Under the pieces are notes generated by a model that made no database searches, had not been told where the DNA came from, and was given only the letters and a program-made list of their open reading frames with translations. A stretch of DNA of 64,000 nucleotides from Bradyrhizobium tropiciagri. Lineage in GTDB: Bacteria > Pseudomonadota > Alphaproteobacteria > Rhizobiales > Xanthobacteraceae. Shown here piece after piece: positions 19,570 to 27,070 of this stretch (positions are counted from its first letter, which is position 1; every line of letters starts with the position of its first letter). Position numbers and translations under genes: made by a program. The stretch spans positions 310,001 to 374,000 of the forward strand of contig NZ_JAFCKH010000003.1 of NCBI RefSeq assembly GCF_018130505.1, written 5' to 3'.

Positions 19570-19632
19570 ACTGACGAATATTGACATTCATCAGTGATAA
19601 ATCGATACTCTTCATCAGTCATCAGTCGTCAG
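19570..19632 (+). promoter_or_regulatory. RND operon promoter with TetR-type operator and tandem half-sites
   Basis: A sigma-70-like promoter is visible: -35 TTGACA at 19581-19586, 17-base spacer, -10 GATACT at 19604-19609. A 26-base inverted repeat, ACTGACGAAT (19570-19579), 6-base spacer, ATTCATCAGT (19586-19595; one mismatch), covers the -35. Downstream, CATCAGT is repeated at 19613 and 19620 with CGTCAGC at 19627, a 7-base period of the same half-site. This arrangement fits repression by the TetR regulator encoded at the operon end; binding is inferred. Confidence 0.65.
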
Positions 19633-19649
19633 CCCGATGGAGAAATCAG

Positions 19650-20756
19650 ATGTTCGTCCGTTCCATTTTCTCGAGCTATTACAGGCTCTTGACGGGAGCG
19701 TCGCTGGCATTCGCGGTGTTCGCACTGACCGGCTGCAACGAAAAGGCGGCCGAAAAGGCTGATCCCGGACGCCCCGTGCTGGTGGCGACCGTCCATTACG
19801 AAGCCGAAACCCCTGAGCGCAGTTTTGTCGGCACGATCAAGCCCCGGATCGAAGCCGATATGGGCTTTCGGGTTGCCGGCAAGGTGGCCAAGCGGCTGGT
19901 CGAGGTCGGACAGACAGTCGACGTCGACCAGCCCTTGGCCACCCTCGATGAGGTCGACCTGAAGCTGCAGGCCGAGCAGGCGGAGGCCGAGTTCCGCGCC
20001 GCCACCGGCGTGCTGGCGCAGGCCGCCGCAGCCGAGCAGCGCGCCAAGGATCTGAAGGTCAAGGGCTGGACCACGGACGCCGCGCTCGATTCCGCCAAGG
20101 CCGCGGGCGACGAAGCCCGCGCCCGGCTGAACCGCGCCGAGCGCTCGGTCGAGCTGACCAAAAATTCTCTCTCTTACGCAACGCTGGTGGCCGACACCCG
20201 GGGTGTCGTCACCGCGACCATGATCGAGCCCGGCCAGGTGGTTGCCGCGGGCCAGGCTTCGATCCGTGTCGCCCGACTTGGCGAGAAGGAAGCTGTCGTC
20301 GCGATCCCCGAGACGCTTCTCGCTCGTGCCAGGTCGGGCGTAGCCACGGTCACGCTGTGGTCCGACGCCAAGAAGATCTATGCCGCCAAGCTGCGCGAGG
20401 TCGCGCCGCAGGCCGATCCCGCGACGCGCACCTATCTCGCAAAGTTCTCGCTGCCGGACGCCGATGACGCTGTCTCGCTCGGCATGACGGCGACGCTGAC
20501 GCTGGCCGACAAGGCAAGCGAGCGGGTGGCGAAACTGCCGCTGTCGGCGCTGTACAGCCAGGGCGGCGATCCCTCGCTCTACATCGTCGACGACAAGGGC
20601 GAACTCGTGCTGAAGCCGGTCAAGGTGAAGGCCTATGAGAGCGACAACGTCGTCATCGCCGGCGGTGTCGACGAGGGCGCCAAGGTGGTCGCGCTCGGCG
20701 TGCAGAAGCTCGATCCGAGCCAGAAGGTGCGGGTCGTCTCCTCGCTGTCGTTCTAA
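19650..20756 (+). CDS. RND efflux periplasmic adaptor lipoprotein (HlyD/MFP family)
   Basis: A protein of 368 residues. The signal ends in a lipobox FALTGC, so the mature protein should be a lipoprotein starting at Cys. The membrane-fusion layout is complete: barrel strand VGTIKPRIEADMGFRVAGKV, lipoyl half LVEVGQTVDVDQPLATLDEVD, an alpha hairpin (LKLQAEQAEAEFRAATGVLA to SVELTKNSL), second lipoyl half DTRGVVTATMIEPGQVVAAG and membrane-proximal domain to the end. It links the inner-membrane pump to an outer-membrane channel; no channel gene is present, so a shared TolC-like protein is implied. GGAG at 19639 fixes the ATG at 19650. Confidence 0.88.
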   Translation: MFVRSIFSSYYRLLTGASLAFAVFALTGCNEKAAEKADPGRPVLVATVHYEAETPERSFVGTIKPRIEADMGFRVAGKVAKRLVEVGQTVDVDQPLATLDEVDLKLQAEQAEAEFRAATGVLAQAAAAEQRAKDLKVKGWTTDAALDSAKAAGDEARARLNRAERSVELTKNSLSYATLVADTRGVVTATMIEPGQVVAAGQASIRVARLGEKEAVVAIPETLLARARSGVATVTLWSDAKKIYAAKLREVAPQADPATRTYLAKFSLPDADDAVSLGMTATLTLADKASERVAKLPLSALYSQGGDPSLYIVDDKGELVLKPVKVKAYESDNVVIAGGVDEGAKVVALGVQKLDPSQKVRVVSSLSF

Positions 20757-20805
20757 TCCACGCAATCATCGCGCAAACGGTTCTGTGATTTCTTGAGGAA
20801 GTGAC

Positions 20806-23800
20806 ATGAAGCGCTTCAACCTTTCGGCCTGGGCAGTCAGCCATCCGACGCTGGTGCTGTTCCTGATGATCGTGCTCGGCGCCGCCGGCTTCTTCTCCTA
20901 CCAGAAGCTCGGCCGCGCCGAGGACCCGTTCTTCACCGTCAAGGTGGTGAACGTCTCGGTGATGTGGCCGGGCGCGACCTCGCAGGAAATGCAGATGCAG
21001 GTCGCTGATCCCATTGAGAAGAAGCTGCAGGAGCTGCCGTTCTTCGAGAAGGTGCAGACCTATTCCAAGCCGGGCTTCACGGCGATGCAGGTCACCTTCC
21101 GCGACTCCACGCCGCCGAAGGACGTGCCCTATCTCTTCTATCTCCTGCGCAAGAAGCTGGTCGACGTGCAGGGCCAGCTGCCGGCGGGCATCCTCGGTCC
21201 CGTCGTCAACGACGAATTCTCCGACGTCGATTCGATCCTCTACATGATGACCGGCGACGGCGCCGACTACGCGCAGCTCAAGAAGGTCGCCGAAGGCTTC
21301 CGCCAGCGCCTTTTGAAGGTGCCGGGCGTGACCAAGGTCGACCTCTACGGCATCCAGGACGAGCGCATCTATGTCGAGTTCTCGCACGCCAAGCTGGCGA
21401 CGCTAGGCATCACGCCGCAGGCGCTGTTCGACTCGCTCGCCAAGCAGAACAACGTGACGCCGGCCGGCACCGTCGAGACCTCCTCGCAGCGCGTGCCGCT
21501 GCGCGTCACCGGCGCGCTCGACGGCGTCAAGGCGGTGGCCGAGACTCCGGTCGAGAGCAACGGCCGCGTATTCCGGCTCGGCGACATCGCGACCGTCTCC
21601 CATGGCTATGTCGATCCGCCGACCTTCACCGTGCGCCAGGAAGGCAAGCAGGCGCTCGGCGTCGGCGTCGTCACCGCCAAGGGTGCCAACATCCTCGAGC
21701 TCGGCAAGGAGGTCGAGAAGGCCACAGCCGACTTCATCAAGGCGGTGCCGCAGGGCGTCGATATCAAGCAGATCGCCGACCAGCCCAAGGTGGTCGAGCA
21801 TGCCGTCGGCGAGTTCGTGCACTCCTTCGTCGAGGCGCTGGCGATCGTGCTGTTCGTCTCCTTCATCGCGCTCGGCTGGCGCACCGGCATCGTGGTGGCG
21901 CTGTCGGTGCCGCTGGTGCTCGGCATCGTCTTCATCGTGATGAACGCGATGTCGCTCGACCTGCACCGCATCACCCTCGGCGCGCTGATCATCGCGCTCG
22001 GCCTGCTGGTCGACGACGCCATCATCGCGGTCGAGATGATGGTGGTGAAGATGGAGCAGGGCTGGGACCGCTTCAAGGCGGCGTCCTTTGCCTGGGAATC
22101 CACCGCGTTCCCGATGCTGACCGGCACGCTGGTCACCGCGGCGGGCTTCCTGCCGATCGGCTTCGCCAATTCGGCGGTCGGTGAATATGCCGGCGGCATT
22201 TTCTGGATCGTGGCGATCGCGCTGGTCGCGTCATGGTTCGTCGCGGTGATCTTCACGCCCTATATCGGCGTCAAGCTCTTGCCCAACATCAAGGTGCACC
22301 AGAACCACGATCCGCACGCGATCTACGAGACGCGGATGTATCGCGGCCTGCGCAACATCGTGCAGTGGTGCGTCAACCACCGCATCAAGGTGGTGGCGGC
22401 AACCGTCGGCGTGTTCGCCGCCTCGATCGTCGCGTTCGGCCACGTCCAGCAGCAGTTCTTCCCGCTGTCGGAGCGGCCCGAGCTGTTCCTGCAGCTGCGC
22501 CTGCCGGAAGGCACCGCCTTCAACGTCACCGAGAAGGCCGTGAAGAAGGCCGAGGGCCTCCTGAAGGGCGACGAGGACATTGCGACCTACACCGCCTATG
22601 TCGGGCAGGGTTCGCCGCGGTTCTGGCTCGGCCTCAATCCGCAACTGCCGAACGAGGCGTTTGCCGAGATCGTGATCCTCGCCAAGAACGTCGAGGCGCG
22701 CGAGCGCATCAAGGCGAAGATCGAGCAGGCCGCCGCCGACGGCGCGCTGAACGAGGCGCGGGTCCGCGTCGACCGCTTCAATTTCGGCCCGCCGGTCGGC
22801 TTCCCGGTCCAGTTCCGCGTGATCGGCCCCGATCCCAACAAGGTGCGCGACATCGCCTATCAGGTGCGCGACGTGATGCGGCAGAATCCGAGCGTCAAGG
22901 ACGTCCAGCTCGACTGGAACGAGCAGTCGCCGTACCTGAAGCTCGCCGTCGACCAGGATCGGGCGCGTGCGCTCGGCCTGACCCCGCAGGACGTCTCGCA
23001 GGCGCTGGCCATGCTGATCTCGGGCGCGCCGGTGACGACGATCCGCGACGGCATCGAGAAGGTCGGCGTGGTTGCCCGCGCCGTGCCTTCCGAGCGGCTC
23101 GATCTCGGCCGCGTCGGCGACCTCACCATCACCTCGCGCAACGGCGTGGCGGTGCCGCTGCAGCAGATTGCCAAGCTCGAATATGCCCATGAGGAGCCGA
23201 TCCTGTGGCGGCGCAACCGCGACATGGCGATCACCGTGCGCTCCGACGTCGTCGACGGCGTGCAGGCGCCCGACGTCACCAACCAGATCGCGCCGAAGCT
23301 GAAGGACATCCAGGCTCATCTTGAACCCGCCTACCGCATTGAGCCGGGCGGCGCGTTCGAGGAATCGGCCAAGGGCAATGCGTCGATCTTCATCCTCTTC
23401 CCGTTGATGGTGATGGTGATGCTGACGCTGCTGATGATCCAGCTGCAAAGCTTCTCGCGCCTGTTGCTGGTGTTCCTCACCGCGCCGCTCGGCATCGTCG
23501 GCGCCTCGCTCGGCCTCAACATCGCCAACCAGCCGTTCGGCTTCGTGGCGCTGCTCGGCCTGATCGCGCTGGCCGGCATGATCATGCGCAATGCGGTGAT
23601 CCTGGTCGATCAGATCGAGAGCGACGTCGCGAGCGGCCTGACCCGGCGCGAGGCGATCGTGGAAGCCACCGTCCGGCGTGCCCGGCCGGTGGTGCTGACC
23701 GCACTCGCCGCCATCCTGGCCATGATCCCGCTGTCGCGCTCGGCGTTCTGGGGCCCGATGGCAATCACAATCATGGGTGGATTGTTTGTTGCGACTTTCC

Positions 23801-23946
23801 TGACCTTGCTGTATCTGCCGGGCCTTTACGCCCTCTGGTTCCGCAAGACCCTGGATGAAAGCGGCCCCAGCGAGCAAATCCATACTGCGCCGCAGCATGC
23901 CGGGAATGCGCAACACGCTATTCCGCTTGCCGAGGCGGCCGAATAA
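20806..23946 (+). CDS. RND multidrug efflux pump, inner-membrane permease
   Basis: A protein of 1046 residues, usual length for AcrB/MexF-like pumps. The first helix (HPTLVLFLMIVLGAAGFFSY), two large periplasmic loops and twelve helices are visible. In helix 4, LGLLVDDAIIAVEMM supplies the two Asp residues of the proton relay. SLGLNIANQPFGFVALLGLIALAGMIMRNAVILVDQ is the helix 10-11 region (motif GMIMRNAVILVDQ). It resembles the subgroup that uses an adaptor plus TetR without its own outer-membrane factor. It exports unidentified toxic small molecules. It follows the adaptor gene by 49 bases. Confidence 0.9.
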   Translation: MKRFNLSAWAVSHPTLVLFLMIVLGAAGFFSYQKLGRAEDPFFTVKVVNVSVMWPGATSQEMQMQVADPIEKKLQELPFFEKVQTYSKPGFTAMQVTFRDSTPPKDVPYLFYLLRKKLVDVQGQLPAGILGPVVNDEFSDVDSILYMMTGDGADYAQLKKVAEGFRQRLLKVPGVTKVDLYGIQDERIYVEFSHAKLATLGITPQALFDSLAKQNNVTPAGTVETSSQRVPLRVTGALDGVKAVAETPVESNGRVFRLGDIATVSHGYVDPPTFTVRQEGKQALGVGVVTAKGANILELGKEVEKATADFIKAVPQGVDIKQIADQPKVVEHAVGEFVHSFVEALAIVLFVSFIALGWRTGIVVALSVPLVLGIVFIVMNAMSLDLHRITLGALIIALGLLVDDAIIAVEMMVVKMEQGWDRFKAASFAWESTAFPMLTGTLVTAAGFLPIGFANSAVGEYAGGIFWIVAIALVASWFVAVIFTPYIGVKLLPNIKVHQNHDPHAIYETRMYRGLRNIVQWCVNHRIKVVAATVGVFAASIVAFGHVQQQFFPLSERPELFLQLRLPEGTAFNVTEKAVKKAEGLLKGDEDIATYTAYVGQGSPRFWLGLNPQLPNEAFAEIVILAKNVEARERIKAKIEQAAADGALNEARVRVDRFNFGPPVGFPVQFRVIGPDPNKVRDIAYQVRDVMRQNPSVKDVQLDWNEQSPYLKLAVDQDRARALGLTPQDVSQALAMLISGAPVTTIRDGIEKVGVVARAVPSERLDLGRVGDLTITSRNGVAVPLQQIAKLEYAHEEPILWRRNRDMAITVRSDVVDGVQAPDVTNQIAPKLKDIQAHLEPAYRIEPGGAFEESAKGNASIFILFPLMVMVMLTLLMIQLQSFSRLLLVFLTAPLGIVGASLGLNIANQPFGFVALLGLIALAGMIMRNAVILVDQIESDVASGLTRREAIVEATVRRARPVVLTALAAILAMIPLSRSAFWGPMAITIMGGLFVATFLTLLYLPGLYALWFRKTLDESGPSEQIHTAPQHAGNAQHAIPLAEAAE

Positions 23947-23967
23947 TTGAAGATTGAGTAGGCCAAC

Positions 23968-24576
23968 ATGACGCTCATCTCGGAACATAGCGAAACCGAC
24001 ACCCGCGAACGGATTCTCGTGGTGGCGGAGCGTCTGTTCCGGCAGATCGGCTACCTCAAGACCACGGTGGCCGACATCGCCAAGGAACTGCGGATGAGCC
24101 CCGCCAACGTGTACCGCTTCTTCGATTCGAAGAAGTCGATCCACGAAGGCGTGGCGCGCCGGCTGATGGGCGAGGTCGAGCTCGAGGCACAGCGGATCGC
24201 GCGAACGCCCGGCCCGGCGGTGGTCCGCCTGCGCGAAGTGATGACGACCGTCAACCGCATGAATACCGAACGCTATGTCGGTGACAACAAGATGCACGAG
24301 ATGGTCGAGATCGCGATGCAGGAGGACTGGGACGTCTGCGTCGCTCACATGGAGATGATCGCGCGCGTCATCGGCGAGGTGATCGCCAACGGCGCGGCCT
24401 CCGGCGAGTTCGAGATCAAGGACCTGCAGCTTGCCTCACTGTGCGCCTGCACCGCGATGATGCGCTTCTTCCACCCGCAGATGATCGCGCAATGCGCGAC
24501 CAAGCCGGGCCCGACCATCGACGAGATGATCGATTTCGTCATCGCCGGCCTGTCGCCGCGCGGCCGGGTGAATTGA
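23968..24576 (+). CDS. TetR/AcrR family transcriptional regulator of the RND operon
   Basis: A protein of 202 residues. The N-terminal helix-turn-helix is clear: ILVVAERLFRQIGYLKTTVADIAKELRMSPANVYRFFDSKKSIHEGV (sections about residues 15-60). The C-terminal two-thirds is helical and would form the ligand-binding and dimer domain. It is the last gene of the adaptor-pump operon (21 bases after the pump stop), so autoregulation through the promoter at 19570-19632 is likely. A related palindrome follows its stop codon. The inducing ligand is unknown. Confidence 0.88.
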   Translation: MTLISEHSETDTRERILVVAERLFRQIGYLKTTVADIAKELRMSPANVYRFFDSKKSIHEGVARRLMGEVELEAQRIARTPGPAVVRLREVMTTVNRMNTERYVGDNKMHEMVEIAMQEDWDVCVAHMEMIARVIGEVIANGAASGEFEIKDLQLASLCACTAMMRFFHPQMIAQCATKPGPTIDEMIDFVIAGLSPRGRVN

Positions 24577-24585
24577 GCTGGCAGT

Positions 24586-24603
24586 ACTGACGTTTTCGTC
24601 AGT
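24586..24603. promoter_or_regulatory. Perfect palindrome sharing the RND-operon half-site
   Basis: ACTGACG (24586-24592), TTTT, CGTCAGT (24597-24603): perfect 7-base arms. The half-site ACTGACG is the same as in the RND operon promoter, though spacing differs. A TTGACT begins at its last base, a possible -35 for the flavin reductase gene. It could be a second regulator site or a weak transcription-stop hairpin for the operon. Confidence 0.45.
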
Positions 24604-24636
24604 TGACTCTCCCGTAATTGCAGGCAAATCGACGCT

Positions 24637-24723
24637 GTAGCCCGGATCGGAGCGCAGCGTAATCCGGGCTATTGATCCGCTTGCGAGACCGTCCCGGATT
24701 GCGCTGCGCTCCATCCGGGCTAC
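24637..24723. repeat. Intergenic palindrome, family A copy 3
   Basis: Arms GTAGCCCGGATCGGAGCGCA and GCTGCGCTCCATCCGGGCTA followed by C, around a diverged centre. It ends 14 bases before the GTG start of the flavin reductase gene, so it lies in that gene's leader. Confidence 0.88.
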
Positions 24724-24737
24724 GTGGAGGGGCCCCT

Positions 24738-25361
24738 GTGACCGCGAAAGACCTGCATTTCTACGAGCCGAAGAACGGCCACGGCCTCAAGCACGACCCG
24801 TTCAACGCCATCGTCGCGCCGCGCCCGATCGGGTGGATCTCCTCGCGCGACCCCAAGGGCAACGTCAACCTCGCGCCCTACAGCTTCTTCAACGCGTTCT
24901 GCTACGTGCCGCCGATCATCGGCTTCTCCTCGACCAACTGGAAGGACAGCGTCGCCAACATCCAGGAGACCGGCGAGTTCGTCTGGAATCTGGCGACGAT
25001 GGATCTGGCCAAGCACATGAACGCGACCGCGGCGCATGTCGCGCGCGATGTCGACGAGTTCAAGCTGGCGGGGCTGACGGCCGTGCCCGGCAAGCTCGTC
25101 AACGTGCCGCGCGTCGCCGAGAGCCCGGTGTCGTTCGAGTGCAAGGTCAGCCAGATCGTCCAGCTGCAGGGTGCCGACGGCAAGAAGGCCGAAGCCTGGC
25201 TGACGCTCGGCGAAGTCGTCGCCGTGCATATCGACAAGGCCTTCATCAAGGACGGCGTCTACCAGACCGCGCTCACGCACCCGATCGTCCGCGCCGGCCG
25301 GCGCGGGGATTATTTCGAGATCAAGCCGGAAAACATGTTCGAGATGATCCGCCCGGACTAG
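24738..25361 (+). CDS. Flavin reductase family protein (FMN-binding split barrel)
   Basis: A protein of 207 residues: PFNAIVAPRPIGWISSRDPKG and LAPYSFFNAFCYVPPIIGFS are the FMN-binding split-barrel signature of flavin-reductase-like proteins; SNWKDSVANIQETGEFVWNL and a conserved VSFECKVSQIV follow. Members reduce free flavin for a partner monooxygenase or bind FMN as single enzymes. No monooxygenase is adjacent. The start is GTG at 24738 with GGAGGGG at 24726-24732; no ATG is suitable. Its leader contains a palindromic repeat, and the ACTGACG palindrome lies about 140 bases upstream. Confidence 0.83.
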   Translation: MTAKDLHFYEPKNGHGLKHDPFNAIVAPRPIGWISSRDPKGNVNLAPYSFFNAFCYVPPIIGFSSTNWKDSVANIQETGEFVWNLATMDLAKHMNATAAHVARDVDEFKLAGLTAVPGKLVNVPRVAESPVSFECKVSQIVQLQGADGKKAEAWLTLGEVVAVHIDKAFIKDGVYQTALTHPIVRAGRRGDYFEIKPENMFEMIRPD

Positions 25362-25380
25362 GGCTCCGCTCCATCGTCTC

Positions 25381-25515
25381 CCTCGCCCCGCTCTTGCGGG
25401 GAGAGGTTAGGGTGAGGGGCTGCTTCCGCGAGTTGCGAACGTGGTGAGACCTGTACCCCCTCACCCGGATCGCATCTTCGATGCGATCCGACCTTTCCCC
25501 GCAAGCGGGCCGAGG
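25381..25515. repeat. Intergenic palindrome, family F copy 1
   Basis: Arms CCTCGCCCCGCTCTTGCGGG with GAGGTTAGGGTGAGGGGC, and CCCCTCACCC with CCCCGCAAGCGGGCCGAGG. Centre carries CGGATCGCATC/GATGCGATCCG. Second copy at 42844-42978. Confidence 0.85.
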
Positions 25516-25621
25516 TTGAAGGCACCCACCATCAAACCGTCACTCGCAACCTTGCCGGGAGCGGTCTAACCTTCCACTGCCAGGCCGGATCAACGGCCGG
25601 CGAACATAGTGGGAGGATGCG

Positions 25622-26851
25622 ATGACACGCGAAGAGCGGCGCGATCCAACAGCCGCGGTTTCCCGACGAACGCTTGTGCAGGGCCTCGCGATGGGGGCGG
25701 CGGCCGCCACCACGACAGGCATCGGCGGCGCACTGGCTCAAAACGCTACGCCGGTCGGGCCACCAACCACCATCACCACGCCGCCGCGCGACTTCAGCCC
25801 CCGCGGCGCGCCGACCACCTATTTCTGGGACCCCGACGTCATCGCGGTCGATCCGTCCTTCAACGACCTCGCGCAGCCGAACACCTCGATCAAGCGCCTC
25901 TATACCGGTCTGCTGTGGGCCGAAGGCCCGGCCTGGAGCTCGCAGGGCCGCTATCTGCTGTGGAGCGACATTCCGAACAACCGGCAGATGCGATGGTCGG
26001 AAGATGACGGCCATGTCAGCGTGTTCCGCACGCCGTCGAATTATTCGAACGGCAACTCGTTCGACTTTCAGGGCCGCCAGTTGTCCTGCGAGCATCTCAC
26101 CCGCCGCGTGACGCGCTACGAGCATGACGGCACCGCGACCGTGCTCGCCGATTCATACGACGGCAAGAAGCTGAACTCGCCGAACGATATCGCCGCGCAT
26201 CCCGACGGCAGCTACTGGTTCACCGATCCGCCCTATGGCGGCCAGCTCTATGAGGGCGAGCCCGACGTCGCGGGCGGCCCGAGCAACGCGGCCGGCAAGC
26301 TCAATCCGCGGATCGGCCAGCCGGCCGGCTTCACGCCGGGCAAGCGCGAGCTGCCGACCAACTGCTACCGTATCGATCCCTCCGGCCGCGTCGATCTCGT
26401 CGTGACCGAGGACCAGGTGCCGGATCCGAACGGCCTCTGCTTCTCGCCCGATTACAAGAAGCTCTATGTGGTCTCGACCGGCAAGGGGCCGGGCGACACC
26501 GGGCCGGGCGGCAAGGGTGACGTCTTCGTGTTCGATGTCGGTACCGACAACAAGCTCTCGAACGGCAAGCGCTTCAGCGATTTCACGATCGACGGCGTGA
26601 AGTGCGGACCGGACGGCATCCGCTGCGACGTCAACGGCAACGTCTGGTGCTCGAGCAATGCCGGCCGCGCGGTCGGCTACAGCGGCGTGACGGTGTGGTC
26701 GCCCGAGGGCAAGCTGCTCGGCCGCATCCGCCTGCCGGAGGTCTGCGGCAACATCACCTTCGGCGGCCCCAAGCGCAACCGCCTGTTCATGGCCGCAAGC
26801 CAGTCGCTGTATGCGGTCTATACCGCGACGCAGGGCGCGGGGCCGGGCTGA
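25622..26851 (+). CDS. Tat-exported SMP-30/gluconolactonase/LRE family protein
   Basis: A protein of 409 residues. VSRRTLVQGLAMGAAAATTT at residues 14-33 is a twin-arginine signal. The mature part is a six-bladed propeller of the SMP-30 family: EGPAWSSQGRYLLWSDIPN (Glu metal ligand), LNSPNDIAAHPDGSYWFTDP (Asn ligand), VPDPNGLCFSPDYKKLYV and VKCGPDGIRCDVNGNVW (Asp ligand). These are metal-dependent lactonases of sugar acids. The periplasmic location suggests sugar-lactone hydrolysis outside the cytoplasm. It is followed by a possible hairpin terminator, then by the beta-oxidation operon. Confidence 0.85.
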   Translation: MTREERRDPTAAVSRRTLVQGLAMGAAAATTTGIGGALAQNATPVGPPTTITTPPRDFSPRGAPTTYFWDPDVIAVDPSFNDLAQPNTSIKRLYTGLLWAEGPAWSSQGRYLLWSDIPNNRQMRWSEDDGHVSVFRTPSNYSNGNSFDFQGRQLSCEHLTRRVTRYEHDGTATVLADSYDGKKLNSPNDIAAHPDGSYWFTDPPYGGQLYEGEPDVAGGPSNAAGKLNPRIGQPAGFTPGKRELPTNCYRIDPSGRVDLVVTEDQVPDPNGLCFSPDYKKLYVVSTGKGPGDTGPGGKGDVFVFDVGTDNKLSNGKRFSDFTIDGVKCGPDGIRCDVNGNVWCSSNAGRAVGYSGVTVWSPEGKLLGRIRLPEVCGNITFGGPKRNRLFMAASQSLYAVYTATQGAGPG

Positions 26852-26942
26852 CCTCCGGCGCTTTTGGCGCCGGCGCGACCCGCCGGCGTCATCCCCCGGC
26901 TACCTCATTGTCGCACCTCAGCTTTCGGAACTGAACACAGGG

Positions 26943-26964
26943 CGCGCCGTTAACAAACGGCGCG
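26943..26964 (+). terminator. Possible hairpin terminator after the SMP-30 gene
   Basis: CGCGCCGTT, loop AACA, AACGGCGCG: perfect 9-base stem followed only by TTT, so termination would be weak. It lies 92 bases after the SMP-30 gene stop and 107 bases before the acyl-CoA dehydrogenase start. Confidence 0.4.
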
Positions 26965-27070
26965 TTTGCCGCGTCAATTTCGCTTTATTTGCAAGGCGAA
27001 GTGTTCACCGGTGACCGGCACTTTCCGATAAGATCATCCCATCCGCGCCGCCGTTTCATGAGGATCCGCC

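Noticed and set aside
22231-24348. 700-codon minus-strand opening across the RND pump and TetR genes
   Set aside because: His/Arg/Asp-rich low-information sequence without motifs, fully opposite to two clear genes.
26868-26900. CCGGCGC/GCGCCGG hairpin just after the SMP-30 gene as terminator
   Set aside because: Not followed by a T-run and embedded in GC-rich sequence where such pairs occur by chance; the longer hairpin at 26943 is the better candidate.
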